Shown here piece after piece: positions 51,937-61,953 of a DNA stretch of 64,000 bases. Made by a program: the position numbers and the translations under genes. Location: the NCBI GenBank assembly GCA_016713425.1, contig JADJPE010000005.1, positions 4,748,501 to 4,812,500 on the forward strand. Reading direction: 5' to 3'. Within the stretch, counting starts at the first letter, position 1. Each line of letters opens with the position of its first letter. The DNA comes from Deltaproteobacteria bacterium. Lineage in GTDB: Bacteria; Myxococcota; Kuafuiibacteriia; Kuafuiibacteriales; Kuafuiibacteriaceae. The notes under the pieces were generated by a model, which had not been told where the DNA came from, did not search any database, and saw only the letters and a program-made list of their open reading frames with translations.

Positions 51937-53435
51937 TAGATCGCTCCTGCGCGCTGCGCACGCTCGACGACCTGGTCGATGGTCCCCGCGTACATGAAGA
52001 AGTTCTCTGGCACGTGGTCGTACTTACCTTCGATAAGCTCTTTGAAGGACCGAACTGTGTCCTTGGTTTCCACGTAAATACCGGGACTGCCCGTGAAGGC
52101 CTCGGCGACGAAGAAGGGCTGCGACAGAAACTTCTGAATTCGGCGCGCCCGATTCACGGTGGCGCGGTCCTCGGGGGACAGCTCATCCATGCCAAGGATC
52201 GCGATGATGTCCTGAAGCTCTTTGTATCGCGCCAGGATTCGCTGAACCTCGCGCGCGACGCGATAATGCTCCTCACCAACGATCTCGGGCGAGAGAATGC
52301 GGCTCGTCGAGTCGAGAGGATCGACCGCTGGATAGATGCCGAGCTCAGAAATGCCTCGCGACAGAACGGTCGTTGCATCAAGGTGAGCGAACGTCGTCGC
52401 TGGGGCCGGGTCGGTGAGGTCGTCGGCCGGGACGTAGATCGCCTGCACGGACGTGATCGCGCCCTTCGACGTCGTCGTAATGCGCTCCTGCATTTCGCCC
52501 ATCTCGGTGGCCAACGTAGGCTGATAGCCGACCGCGGAAGGGATGCGCCCCAGCAAAGCCGAAACCTCGGAGCCGGCCTGGGTGAAGCGAAAGATGTTGT
52601 CGATGAACATCAGCACCTCGCGACCCTCGTCGCGAAAATGCTCGGCAACCGTAAGGCCTGTCAGACCGACGCGTGCACGCGCGCCGGGAGGTTCGTTCAT
52701 CTGCCCGTAGACCAAGGCGACCTGCGACTCGCCCGCAATGAGCTTCACGCGGCCCTCGGCATCGCGAACCGGATGGCCCTTGCTGTCCCGCTCGACCTTG
52801 ATGACGCCCGATTCGATCATCTCGTCGTAGAGGTCGCGACCCTCGCGGGTTCGCTCGCCCACGCCTGCAAACACCGAGAAGCCACCGCGCTTCACGGCGA
52901 CGTTTCGAATGAGCTCTTGGAGAAGAACCGTCTTGCCGACGCCAGCACCCCCGAAGAGACCGATCTTTCCGCCTCGGAGATACGGCGCGAGCAAGTCGAT
53001 GACTTTGATGCCGGTCTCGAAGGCCTCAATCTCAGTCGATTGCTCGACGAAGGGGGGAGGGGGCCGGTGAATAGGCTCGAACTTGGTCGCATTGAGTGCA
53101 CCGAGCTCGTCGACGGGCTCCCCGATGACGTTGATGATGCGTCCGAGCACTTCGCGCCCAACCGGTGCCTGGATGGGGCGGCCGGAGCTCTTGACCGCCG
53201 CGCCTCGAACCAGACCATCCGTCGAGTCCATCGCGATGGTTCGTACGGTGTTCTGACCCAAATGCTGCGCGACCTCGAGCACGAGATTGTCGGCGGTGTC
53301 GCTGATGGCGGGATTACTCACGCGGAGCGCGGTGTAGATCTCGGGGAGCGCACCCGGCGGAAACTCGACGTCGACCACGGGGCCGATCACCTGGGCGATC
53401 CGCCCTGCCACACTTTGCGGGCCATTCATGCTCAT
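51936..53435 (-). CDS. atpD: ATP synthase beta subunit
   Basis: Catalytic F1 subunit, 499 aa. P-loop GGAGVGKTVLLQELI, the catalytic glutamate in FAGVGERTREGRDLY, the LMFIDNIFRFTQAGSEVSAL strand and the DELSPEDR DELSEED-like motif are present. An N-terminal MSMNGPQS leader precedes the beta barrel. atpA and atpG are not upstream; nuoM is. The F1 genes are therefore split, with atpD-atpC in one place and the rest elsewhere. Confidence 0.97.
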   Translation of the reverse strand: MSMNGPQSVAGRIAQVIGPVVDVEFPPGALPEIYTALRVSNPAISDTADNLVLEVAQHLGQNTVRTIAMDSTDGLVRGAAVKSSGRPIQAPVGREVLGRIINVIGEPVDELGALNATKFEPIHRPPPPFVEQSTEIEAFETGIKVIDLLAPYLRGGKIGLFGGAGVGKTVLLQELIRNVAVKRGGFSVFAGVGERTREGRDLYDEMIESGVIKVERDSKGHPVRDAEGRVKLIAGESQVALVYGQMNEPPGARARVGLTGLTVAEHFRDEGREVLMFIDNIFRFTQAGSEVSALLGRIPSAVGYQPTLATEMGEMQERITTTSKGAITSVQAIYVPADDLTDPAPATTFAHLDATTVLSRGISELGIYPAVDPLDSTSRILSPEIVGEEHYRVAREVQRILARYKELQDIIAILGMDELSPEDRATVNRARRIQKFLSQPFFVAEAFTGSPGIYVETKDTVRSFKELIEGKYDHVPENFFMYAGTIDQVVERAQRAGAI

Positions 53436-53493
53436 TGACGCGGTTCTCTAGCGAATCAACCGAGAGGGCGCAACCCAAATGCGTTGAATGATC

Positions 53494-55125
53494 CTACAGA
53501 CCGGCGACGCGCCGGGCGGCCTCGGCGGTGTTTTCAAGGAGCGCGTACAGTCCGCGATTCATGTGGCTGAACACGAACATGGGAAAGAGCCCGAGGATGA
53601 TGGCCGAGAGGCCGAGTGGGTACAGCGTGATGCGCTCGCGCCAGCTGAGCGGAGGCAGGTGCCCCGCCCACGCTTCGTTGAATTTGCCCAAGAACACACG
53701 TTGCATTGTCCACAGGTAGTAGCCAGCGGTGATGATGACGGACAGAACAGAGACCATGACAAGGCCGCGGTAGGCGGAAAAAGCGCCGAGAAAGACGAGC
53801 ACTTCGCCTACGAATCCCGCCAGACCGGGGAGGCCCAGCGAGGCGAAGAAGGCGAGGCCGGTGAGGGCAGCATACTCGGGCATCTGAGAGGCAAGACCGC
53901 CGAAGGCTTCGACGTCACGGGTGTGAGAGCGGTCGTAGATGACACCGACGAGGAGGAACAGCATCGGCGAGACGACGCCGTGCGCGATCATCGTGAAGTA
54001 GGCACCCGACAGACCTTGTGGCGTCATGGCGGCGAAGCCGAGCAAACAGAAGCCCATATGGCTGACCGACGAGTAGGCGATGATCTTCTTGAGGTCGCGC
54101 TGAGCAAGACAGACGAAAGCTGCGTAGACGATGTTGATCATGCCAAAGACCGCCATCGCCCCGGCCGCCCACCGCGTGGCTTCGGGCAATATCTGGAAGT
54201 TGAAGCGGAGGATACCGTAGGTCCCCATCTTCAAGAGAATCCCGGCAAGGATGGCCGAGACCGGCGTCGGTGCTTCGACGTGCGCGTCCGGCAGCCAGGT
54301 GTGGAGCGGGAACATCGGCAGCTTGATCGCGAAGCCAATGAAGAGGCCCACCCAGATGATCTTTGTGAAGCCAAAACCGAGGATGCTGGCCTGACTCGCC
54401 CAGTGGCCGGCACTCGCGAGCGCGTGCATGAAGGGGATGTTGAACGTGTGCTCGGCCAAGGTTCCGTTCGCCAAGACGAACATCGGTGTTCCGGCGTCGT
54501 TGAGGCGGACGGCGGCCTGCCCAGCCAATTGGAGCCCAGTGCCCGCGAGCGCCCGCGCATCGCTCCCGTAGTAGAGCGCGATCATGCACAGGAGCATGAG
54601 GACCGAGCCGGTCAGTGTGTAGAGGAAGAACTTGATGGCTGCGTATTCTTTGCGCGGCCCGCCCCAAATGCCGATGAGGAAATACATCGGCAGAAGCATG
54701 ATTTCCCAGAAGATGTAGAAGAGAAAGAAGTCCAGCGAGACAAAAACGCCGAACATTCCGGCGTTCAGGAGGAGAAACATGGCCCAATAGCCGCGGGTGT
54801 GCTTCTTGATGGACAAGCTGGAGATGCCGGCGATTAGGCTGATGACCCCGGTTAGGACCACCATCCAAAAGGACAACTGGTCGACGCCCACAAAGTATTC
54901 GACGCCGAAGTCTTGGATCCACACGACGCGCGTGACGAACTGCAGATCGGTGGACGTGGCATCGAACTGCGTCCAGAGCACGATGCAGAGCGCGAGATTG
55001 ACGCCGAGCGTCCCGAGACTCAGCGCCTGAGCGAGGATCGGTCTTTCCTTGGGGAGCGCCCAAACGATGGCGGCGGCCGCCACCGGCAAGAAGATGAGTA
55101 AGGTCAGAATTAGCCCGCCGGACAC
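53494..55125 (-). CDS. nuoM: NADH-quinone oxidoreductase subunit M
   Basis: Antiporter-like proton-pumping subunit of complex I, about 543 aa with some 14 helices. Signatures: FFLFYIFWEIMLLPMYFLIG with the conserved glutamate, YTLTGSVLMLLCMIALYYGS, KLPMFPLHTWLPDAHVEAPT, and LKKIIAYSSVSHMGFCLLGF. An extra loop of about 45 residues follows the YYGS helix. The GTG at 55125 is favoured over a TTG at 55158. It stands apart from nuoEFJK and directly upstream of atpD (58 bp). Confidence 0.94.
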   Translation of the reverse strand: MSGGLILTLLIFLPVAAAAIVWALPKERPILAQALSLGTLGVNLALCIVLWTQFDATSTDLQFVTRVVWIQDFGVEYFVGVDQLSFWMVVLTGVISLIAGISSLSIKKHTRGYWAMFLLLNAGMFGVFVSLDFFLFYIFWEIMLLPMYFLIGIWGGPRKEYAAIKFFLYTLTGSVLMLLCMIALYYGSDARALAGTGLQLAGQAAVRLNDAGTPMFVLANGTLAEHTFNIPFMHALASAGHWASQASILGFGFTKIIWVGLFIGFAIKLPMFPLHTWLPDAHVEAPTPVSAILAGILLKMGTYGILRFNFQILPEATRWAAGAMAVFGMINIVYAAFVCLAQRDLKKIIAYSSVSHMGFCLLGFAAMTPQGLSGAYFTMIAHGVVSPMLFLLVGVIYDRSHTRDVEAFGGLASQMPEYAALTGLAFFASLGLPGLAGFVGEVLVFLGAFSAYRGLVMVSVLSVIITAGYYLWTMQRVFLGKFNEAWAGHLPPLSWRERITLYPLGLSAIILGLFPMFVFSHMNRGLYALLENTAEAARRVAGL

Positions 55126-55249
55126 GTCCGCGCGCTCATACCTTTGACTGGACCCCAATTCAACTTGAAATGGGGGCTTTCCAAGGTTTTACTTGCGCCG
55201 TATGCGTGCTCGGCGGAGGCTTCCTGAGCAGCGCACGAGGAGCACTTGA

Positions 55250-55804
55250 ATGAAGATCGAAGCGAACGCCCGCATGCCCTACCCCCGATCGTTGGTCTTC
55301 TCGACCTATCGAGACCGCCTTCCGAAGCTGGTCCCATTTCTGCCCAATATCAAAGGGATCGAGGTCCTGTCGCGCCAAGATGAGCCGGAGCTCGGACAGA
55401 CGCGGCTGGTGAATCGTTGGCACGCCAAGGGCGACATTCCGAAGGTCGCCCAGAAGATCCTCAAGCCCGAGATGTTGGCTTGGGACGATCACGCGTCCTG
55501 GGACGAGAGGGCTTGGACCGTCGACTGGCGGATCGAAACCAAGATGTTCACCGAGAGCGTCCGCTGCCACGGCCACAACGTCTATCTCGAGGATGGTGAG
55601 GGCACGTTACTTCAGATTCGGGGCGAGCTGGAGGTCAATTTGGCCGGGATTCCAGGTGTTCCTCGATTCTTGGCGGGCTCGATTGCGCCCGCCGTAGAGC
55701 GGTTCATCGTCGCGCTCCTGACGCCGAACCTTACGTCGGTGGCGAAAGGCCTCGAAGCCTTCTTGCGCGCCGAGGGCGAGGCGGAAGCCCGCTCCGGCGC
55801 GTAG
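55250..55804 (+). CDS. DUF2505 / SRPBCC-like protein
   Basis: A 184-aa protein with the helix-grip pattern of DUF2505 lipid-binding-like proteins. It starts MKIEANARMPYPRSLVFSTY, then RDRLPKLVPFLPNIKGIEVL, and ends with a long helix VAKGLEAFLRAEGEAEA. GAGGAGC lies 6 nt upstream of the ATG. Function unknown; the fold usually binds hydrophobic ligands. Divergent from nuoM. Confidence 0.78.
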   Translation: MKIEANARMPYPRSLVFSTYRDRLPKLVPFLPNIKGIEVLSRQDEPELGQTRLVNRWHAKGDIPKVAQKILKPEMLAWDDHASWDERAWTVDWRIETKMFTESVRCHGHNVYLEDGEGTLLQIRGELEVNLAGIPGVPRFLAGSIAPAVERFIVALLTPNLTSVAKGLEAFLRAEGEAEARSGA

Positions 55805-55867
55805 CGGAACGGTTTTCGGATCGCTTTCACTGTACAGCGCGATCGCGTCCTCGTACGCTTCTCCGGA

Positions 55868-56467
55868 ATGGCCAGGCCGAGACAACATCCTGTGCCGATC
55901 GCGGAGGTTGTTGCCTCTTACCTCTCATCATGTGAAGCCCGGCCGACGGCTCAGGGGCGGGGCGGATGGACGCTCAAGGTTCTTGGGGCTTTCAGGCGAA
56001 TCGGGCCGCCTGTCGCAGACCATGCCGAGGCCGCTTCGTTTCGGGCCGGCGTGCTGACGCTGACGGTGAGCGAAAGCGCATGGCTTACCGAGCTTACGTT
56101 CTTGCGCGGCGCGATCATCGAACGGCTGAATCACTTGCTTGGCCGAACTGTTGTCAAAGACATCCGGCTGAGACTGGGTGTGGTTGAGCGCAAACGGCCC
56201 GTGCAGAGCACGGCCGTGTCGCTCACGGCGGCTCAGGTCGCGCGCGTGGAGTCGTGGGCCGCCGAGATCGCGAATCCGGAGGTTCGGCGCGCGATGATGC
56301 GTGCCGCGGCCATGAGCCTGTCGCGAGGGCCACCGCCGATCCCGCTGGCGTCTGGGCCACCCGGACCGCGTTTGGCGCCAACCGAAGCGGCTGAGGGCGA
56401 GGAGCCTGGCTTTCGCTATGGCTATGGCGGCCGGTCTTGGGATCGATGGCGGGATCGCAAGGGATAG
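55868..56467 (+). CDS. DUF721/DciA-like protein
   Basis: A 199-aa protein whose first 115 residues carry the DUF721 pattern: AFRRIGPPVADHAEAASFRA, GVLTLTVSESAWLTELTFLR, then a conserved helix-strand KDIRLRLGVVE. DciA proteins load the replicative helicase DnaB in bacteria lacking DnaC. The C-terminal 70 residues are Pro/Gly/Arg-rich, ending YGYGGRSWDRWRDRKG, and look disordered. It follows the DUF2505 gene by 63 bp. Confidence 0.78.
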   Translation: MARPRQHPVPIAEVVASYLSSCEARPTAQGRGGWTLKVLGAFRRIGPPVADHAEAASFRAGVLTLTVSESAWLTELTFLRGAIIERLNHLLGRTVVKDIRLRLGVVERKRPVQSTAVSLTAAQVARVESWAAEIANPEVRRAMMRAAAMSLSRGPPPIPLASGPPGPRLAPTEAAEGEEPGFRYGYGGRSWDRWRDRKG

Positions 56468-56646
56468 TGTTTGTTTGCCTTTTCTTGTGCGGTGTCGGGT
56501 TAAGTTCGGAATCTTCTTTGCTTGGTTGACGCAGCGGGGAACGCCGAGATACCGGGGTCCGGTTCATCGGTGCATGGAAATCAGAGGTCGTGTTTCCTTC
56601 CTGGAGTGCGTCGGGAAGGTCGCGCAATGGGATGGGAGCGATCCGA

Positions 56647-58956
56647 ATGAGACTTCAGCGAGCTTTTTCAGCGGAGCGCGGCGTGCCGGTCGCGCTGTGG
56701 GCAGGATTTTTTCTCTTGTTGGCCATGATGCAGCTTCGGGGCGTCGATGGTGACGGGCGAACGATGCCGCTGTCGTGCGGTTCTGATGATGGCGCGAACG
56801 GAGGGTCGTGCTCGACGCCGGCGGCGTGCACAGGTTGCGCAGCGGATGGCGCATGTTGCCTTGTGAGCAACAACTGCCTCGCGGGCAGCATCTGCAACCA
56901 GCCGAGCGAAGATCTCTATGTCGCGGACGAGCCGTCAGGGGTTTGCGTACGCGTTGTTTGCAACAACGACGGGGACTGCGAGGACGGTTTCACGTGTGGG
57001 CTCGCAAAAATCTGTGTCGCGCCATCGTGCCAGGTCAACGCAGACTGTCCAACGGGCGTATGTCTCGAGGGTGCGTGTCAAGCCGCGCCCGCCGCCTCCC
57101 TGGCTACGACCTGCGAGGTGCTGACGACGGGCGCGATACTTCGGGCTGGTGCGACCTTACCGCTCAATGCTCTCGCGCGTGATGCGTCCGGAGCGCTCAT
57201 GCCGACGATCGAGTTCGAGTGGTCTTCGGCGAACCCGAGCATCGTTCGAATCAGCGATCAGACGGCCATTGGCGATGCGGTTCGCGGCGAGACCACGTTG
57301 ACGGCCATGGTGAAGGGCACCGAGACGGTGTGCGAGGGGACCGTCGCGGTTACGAATCTCCCCGGGGTGCCCGCGGGCACGGTACGGGTCACCGTCGTCG
57401 ATGAAGCGCTTGGGCTGCCGGTCGCGGACGCCGCGGTTGTGTTGGTGGCTGACTCGACGCGGACGGCGACGACCGGGGCCGAAGGCGTCGTGGAGTTCCA
57501 ACTCCCGGCCGCAACGCCCTTCACATCCGTCTCGATCATGAAATCCGGATGGCAGTCCATGACGATCCTCGACCCCTCGACGCGAGATCTTTATGTCCCG
57601 TATGCGCGAGAGGTCGACAAGACCAAAGTCGGCGGTCTGCGCGGGGTGCTCGACCTTTCGAAGACGAAGTCGGCCGATCTGAAGCTTGGGATCGCGGGCC
57701 CTGCGCTTCCATCGAACTTGCTGGCGCTGAGCTTGGATTCCTTCTTAGGCGATTCCTTTCCGACCCAGATCAGCTTTGCCGGAATCGATCAAAGCGTGGA
57801 CCTCCCTGGCGGTGTCCTGCTCGGGTTCGAGTCGCAGCAGTTCTCCGCGGACACTGCGCGTTGCCAAGGCGTTGTTCCAGGAACGGGTGAGCTCGGCTGC
57901 TTCGTCGCGCGGGCGCCTCAGGGTCGAACCGCGGCTTGGGCCTTCGGTGGCCAGCTTCGCATCCGGGACGTTACGCCCATCGTGACGAAGTTGGCCGCAG
58001 CGCTCAAGAGCACCTCCGGTGAAATTGATGTCGCGGGCTTTCTTACGGCCATTCTGCCTTTGACTCAGAGCATGAGCCACGGCGTCGTGGGTCAGGTCGA
58101 TGTCGAGAGTCACGCGGTGTCGACGGAAGGCGTACCGGACTACGCCTCCTTCTCACGCCGCGACATCACCGTGAGCCACCCGCTCAAGGTGTTGTCAAAG
58201 GTATCCGTACCCAATCTGCCGGTGTTGGGTGGGGGCGACGGGGCGTGTGCCGAGGCGATGGTGGTTGCGGCCGCGTCGATTCTGCCCGGGCGGGGGATCG
58301 TGCCGCTCGGACTGTCAGCGGCGCTCGATGTTTTGGCCGAGGAGGTGCCTGACTGCCGCGTGGCCGGGGTCGAGAAGCCGTTTGGAGACAACTCCGAGGC
58401 CTTGCCGGACGGCGTGATGCCCCTCGCGATGGCGCCTCCCCACGGGGGGCTCGAGGGTGCGCCGATGGCGCTCTTGGCTCTTGCGCTCGATCTCGATTCG
58501 CTTAGCAACGGGGGAGACATCCAGCTCTCAGCGCTCGTGAGCCGTGTCGATGCGGTTCGCGATGTCGAAACGGTGCCCGGATCTTTCCTTGGTTTTCCGA
58601 CCGGAAGTATTCGGAAGCAGGAGGCGGCGATTGCGCTCGACCGGGTCGTCGAGGGCGCAGATGCGACGCGTGTCGAGCTCGAGTCGTCGGACGGTCGGAC
58701 ATGGATCGTCTTCGCGCCGGCCGCGAAGACTAGGCTCGAGCTCCCTGCGATCAAGGGTTCGGCGGACTTCCTGTCGGATCTCGTGGATGGCACGATCCTG
58801 AGCGTGAAGCTCGAGGATTCGAGCTATGCCGCGCTCTGGACACTGGGCTCCGGCAAGACGATCGACCGTCTCATCGACGAGGCCCGTGGTTTTTCGGTCC
58901 AGTTCTGCGCCGAGAGCACGGAGGAGCGTCCGGATCCAGGCTGCCAGATCGAGTAG
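56647..58956 (+). CDS. Large secreted Cys-rich surface protein with Ig-like domain
   Basis: A 769-aa exported protein. The signal anchor is VALWAGFFLLLAMMQL. A Cys-rich region follows (CTGCAADGACCLVSNNC, CNNDGDCEDGFTCG, CQVNADCPTGVC), the modules typical of myxobacterial surface proteins. Next comes a Big-type Ig domain (FEWSSANPSIVRISD), then a carboxypeptidase-regulatory-like domain (VTVVDEALGLPVADAAVVLV). About 450 residues remain unassigned. The ATG at 56647 has GGGAG 9 nt upstream. Probably surface-bound or secreted; function unknown. Confidence 0.75.
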   Translation: MRLQRAFSAERGVPVALWAGFFLLLAMMQLRGVDGDGRTMPLSCGSDDGANGGSCSTPAACTGCAADGACCLVSNNCLAGSICNQPSEDLYVADEPSGVCVRVVCNNDGDCEDGFTCGLAKICVAPSCQVNADCPTGVCLEGACQAAPAASLATTCEVLTTGAILRAGATLPLNALARDASGALMPTIEFEWSSANPSIVRISDQTAIGDAVRGETTLTAMVKGTETVCEGTVAVTNLPGVPAGTVRVTVVDEALGLPVADAAVVLVADSTRTATTGAEGVVEFQLPAATPFTSVSIMKSGWQSMTILDPSTRDLYVPYAREVDKTKVGGLRGVLDLSKTKSADLKLGIAGPALPSNLLALSLDSFLGDSFPTQISFAGIDQSVDLPGGVLLGFESQQFSADTARCQGVVPGTGELGCFVARAPQGRTAAWAFGGQLRIRDVTPIVTKLAAALKSTSGEIDVAGFLTAILPLTQSMSHGVVGQVDVESHAVSTEGVPDYASFSRRDITVSHPLKVLSKVSVPNLPVLGGGDGACAEAMVVAAASILPGRGIVPLGLSAALDVLAEEVPDCRVAGVEKPFGDNSEALPDGVMPLAMAPPHGGLEGAPMALLALALDLDSLSNGGDIQLSALVSRVDAVRDVETVPGSFLGFPTGSIRKQEAAIALDRVVEGADATRVELESSDGRTWIVFAPAAKTRLELPAIKGSADFLSDLVDGTILSVKLEDSSYAALWTLGSGKTIDRLIDEARGFSVQFCAESTEERPDPGCQIE

Positions 58957-59107
58957 TCCGTAGGCAGGCCGCTCGTCGATGCCTGCCTGGGCCTGGGATG
59001 CGCATGTGATCTGGGTTTCGCCCTGGGACTCGTCCGAATGAGACGCGATTCAGCGCGTGCTCGAACGTCGATTGTGATCCCCCTGAACGGCCCTCGTACC
59101 GAAGTTG

Positions 59108-59908
59108 ATGTACGATGGGGCGCATCGGCTTGTGACGAAGAAACCGCCAACCCATCCCCTTTGGCGCTATATGCCGCCGGAAGGCCACTTGCCTCCGCCC
59201 ATCTCCGTGCCTGGTCGCCGGCCCGGCCGCGCGCCCTATCAGCCTCGCCAGTACGAGGTGGCCGATGTTCAGCCGCTTCGTGTCGATGGACGGTGGCAGC
59301 CCCAGGAGATCTTGCGGGTGTTGGGGCCAGGAGCTCACGAGGGCGAGTACCTGACTCGACTCATCGTCGCGTGCGCGCTGATTCAAGGCGTGCATCGGGT
59401 GCGCGAGCTGACGGATCGGCTGCTGCAGTTGCTGCGTGTCGCTTCGCCGCGCATCGAACTCATGGGCAAGGAGGACGGTCTCCGACCTCGGCGACCTCTT
59501 CTGGACGGACTTGCGGGGCGACTCAAGAAGGCGCGCGCGGAGCTGGTTCAGACTCGGGCTCGGGCTACGAATGACCTTCCCTCTGAGCCCCCGAATCCGG
59601 ATGGGCTCCGGGTCGTTGATCTGGCGATTCTCTGCGAGCACGTCCAAGGCGTCATCCTCGCGACAGAGATTTCCACGCGACGTAATGTGACGGGGATAGA
59701 TTTTGCGACGCAAATCTGCAACGTCTCTCCTGCCTTGCGTTTCGCGGAGGATTGGCTCGATAGGGCTCTTGGGAGCGTTCATATGCACGGAATCCTGCTC
59801 TACCTGCCGCCTGAGTATGGTCGTGTGCTCGTAGTCTACGACGATGGCCGATTGGCTTACGACCCCGCCGCCGCGATGTCCCGAGTGGACGATCGAAAAA
59901 CGCCGTAA
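59108..59908 (+). CDS. Hypothetical protein upstream of a Ser/Thr kinase
   Basis: A 266-aa protein of unknown family. A Pro-rich N-terminus (PPEGHLPPPISVPGRRPGRA) precedes a helical domain with EYLTRLIVACALIQGVHRVR. A C-terminal alpha/beta portion has ILLYLPPEYGRVLVVYDDGR. It ends 20 bp before the kinase start, so the two probably share a transcript. The protein may be a partner or substrate of the kinase, which is inference only. Confidence 0.55.
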   Translation: MYDGAHRLVTKKPPTHPLWRYMPPEGHLPPPISVPGRRPGRAPYQPRQYEVADVQPLRVDGRWQPQEILRVLGPGAHEGEYLTRLIVACALIQGVHRVRELTDRLLQLLRVASPRIELMGKEDGLRPRRPLLDGLAGRLKKARAELVQTRARATNDLPSEPPNPDGLRVVDLAILCEHVQGVILATEISTRRNVTGIDFATQICNVSPALRFAEDWLDRALGSVHMHGILLYLPPEYGRVLVVYDDGRLAYDPAAAMSRVDDRKTP

Positions 59909-59927
59909 TTCTGATAGCATCCCCCGC

Positions 59928-61820
59928 GTGGACCGACTGGGCCCATATCGCCTTCGTAGGCGTCTTGCCGTCGGTGGCATGGGAGAAGTGTATCTCGGCG
60001 AGAAGATCGGCCCCGAGGGTTTCGTAAAACCCGTCGTCCTCAAGTGTGTCTTGCCGCAGCTCACCAAGGACCGGGCGTTCGTGCAGCTGTTCCTGGACGA
60101 AGCAAGACTCGCGGCGCTGCTCAATCATCCGAATATCGCGCAGGTCTATGATTTTGGGTTGGTCGATGACGTGTACTTCATCGCGATGGAGTATGTGCCC
60201 GGCTACACCGTCGACGACGTTCGACGGAAGCTCAAGTCCATCGGGCAGTTCATGCCCGTCGAGCACGTCGCCCAGATTGCAAGCCAGGTTTGCCAGGGGC
60301 TGCACTATGCGCACACGCTCTCGGACGGGAACGGCGTCTGTTTGGGGCTCGTTCATCGCGACGTGTCGCCGCACAACTTGATCATTTCAGTCGATGGTTC
60401 GGTGAAGATCGTCGACTTCGGGATCGCGAAGGCACGCGCGGGCTTGACGCGCGTCCAGGCTCGGGGCGCCGTCGGCAAATTTGGCTACATGAGTCCCGAG
60501 CAGTCGAGGGGTGAAGTCGTCGACGGTCGATCTGACGTCTTTTCGCTCGGAATTTGCCTCTGGGAGTTGGCAACCAATGAGCGGCTTCACGAGCCACAAC
60601 TCGATCGGCCGCCCGACTATTCACCGGCCCACCCGGTTCGCTCACCGGAAGTCTTTCGGCGCGACATGCCGCGGCAGTTCTTGCAGATCGTGGAACAGTC
60701 GCTCGCGATCGAGGCTGCGGATCGGTTCTCCGACTGCAAACAGATGCATCTTCAGCTCGAACGTTTCCTTGCGGCGATGACGCATTTTGCGGGTCAGTCC
60801 GCGCTTGCTGAGTACATCAAGGCGCTGTCGGAAGGGCTGATAGAGCACCCGGAGGAAAGGGCCACGGGAATCGTGGTCGAGCCGGCGCAGAAGCACGCGA
60901 CGGTGCGCGCGCGGGCGACGGTTCGGTCACAACCGTCAGCCCTCGAGTCGATGGAAGCGGCCCAGAAATACGAAGAGGTCTTCGGGGTTACGATGGAAAG
61001 CCCAAACGCTCGCCCTCGGCTGACGGCCGTGCCGAGAAGCTGGGAGACACGCGCGCGGAGTACGCCGAGTCCACTGCCGGGGGCGTCGGTCGATCGGACG
61101 ACGCAGGCGGTGGACGAGGAGATGGGTCTCGACTTGGTCGAGCAGGATCGTGCGCCGCGGCGACCCGTCGCTTCGGGTGCTTCGATGACCCCGGTTCCGA
61201 CACCCAAGACGAGGCGAGCGGGTGCCGTCCTCGAGGCCCGCCGCCCTCGGCCCGTGCGATTTCCGATCGTGCGCCTCTTGTTGATGTTTGGATTGGCCGC
61301 GGCCGGCCTCGCAGCCGGCTATGTGGAGAGAGAGCGTCTCGCCTCGCTGTTGCGTGGCGCCCATCCGGAGCCTGAGTTGAAGCTGACGAGCGTCTATCGC
61401 ATCGAGAGCGAGCCGCCCGATGCGGAGGTTTGGCTCGATGGTCGTCTGGCTCGAGCCCGCACGCCGGTGGAGCTCGAGCTTATCCCGGAGGTCGAATACG
61501 TTATTCGCGTTCGTAAGAAGGGGTTTGGCACCGCGCAGTCCCGGCTCAAGGCAAGTATCGGATCGGAGATTCGTCCTCTTCGCTTTACCTTGCCGGAGGC
61601 GGCGACACTGCAGGTCATCACGGTTCCGCCCGGTGCGCGCGTCACCGTGAACGGCCAGCCAATCGAGGATCTGGTCACACCGCTCGAAGTCGATGATGTG
61701 CCCGCCGGAATGCCGCTCCGGGTGGTTGCTTCCATCACCGGGCGTCCGGACGCGGCGGAGACGGTCGAGATCCCTCCTGGGAAGAAGAAGACTGTGCGGC
61801 TCTCGATCTCGAAGCATTGA
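59928..61820 (+). CDS. Ser/Thr protein kinase with PEGA domains
   Basis: A 630-aa transmembrane kinase. The kinase domain (about 1-280) has GGMGEVYLGEKIGPEG, the lysine in KPVVLKCVL, IAMEYVPGYTVDDVR, HRDVSPHNLIISVDG, VDFGIAKA and SPEQSRGE. A juxtamembrane linker of about 160 residues and a membrane helix (LLLMFGLAAAGLAAGYVE) follow. Two extracytoplasmic PEGA modules then occur: YRIESEPPDAEVWLDG and LQVITVPPGARVTVNGQ. This layout is common in myxobacterial Hanks-type kinases. GTG start at 59928; a longer frame overlaps the upstream gene. Confidence 0.92.
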   Translation: MDRLGPYRLRRRLAVGGMGEVYLGEKIGPEGFVKPVVLKCVLPQLTKDRAFVQLFLDEARLAALLNHPNIAQVYDFGLVDDVYFIAMEYVPGYTVDDVRRKLKSIGQFMPVEHVAQIASQVCQGLHYAHTLSDGNGVCLGLVHRDVSPHNLIISVDGSVKIVDFGIAKARAGLTRVQARGAVGKFGYMSPEQSRGEVVDGRSDVFSLGICLWELATNERLHEPQLDRPPDYSPAHPVRSPEVFRRDMPRQFLQIVEQSLAIEAADRFSDCKQMHLQLERFLAAMTHFAGQSALAEYIKALSEGLIEHPEERATGIVVEPAQKHATVRARATVRSQPSALESMEAAQKYEEVFGVTMESPNARPRLTAVPRSWETRARSTPSPLPGASVDRTTQAVDEEMGLDLVEQDRAPRRPVASGASMTPVPTPKTRRAGAVLEARRPRPVRFPIVRLLLMFGLAAAGLAAGYVERERLASLLRGAHPEPELKLTSVYRIESEPPDAEVWLDGRLARARTPVELELIPEVEYVIRVRKKGFGTAQSRLKASIGSEIRPLRFTLPEAATLQVITVPPGARVTVNGQPIEDLVTPLEVDDVPAGMPLRVVASITGRPDAAETVEIPPGKKKTVRLSISKH

Positions 61821-61863
61821 ATGCTGGGCCAGCGTCTGCGCCTACATGTCAAAAGGAGACCCG

Positions 61864-61953
61864 ATCGTGCCCGCGACCAGGGTCGTGCCCGCGACCAGGG
61901 CCGCGCCTGCGACCAGGGCCGTGCCTGCGACCAGGGCCGCGCCCGCGACCAGG
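61864..61953. repeat. 18-bp tandem repeat between kinase and lipoprotein genes
   Basis: Five units of G(T/C)CG(T/C)GCC(C/T)GCGACCAGG with an 18-bp period. Depending on the start of the next gene, the array is either its 5' untranslated leader or an N-terminal Arg/Pro/Gly repeat. The leader view is preferred, because a strong ribosome site lies at 62024-62032. Confidence 0.85.

Noticed and set aside
52014..53438. Plus-strand 474-codon frame
   Set aside because: Exact antisense of atpD, no recognisable domain.
53488..54837. Plus-strand 449-codon frame
   Set aside because: Antisense of nuoM; highly charged where nuoM is hydrophobic, as expected for a shadow.
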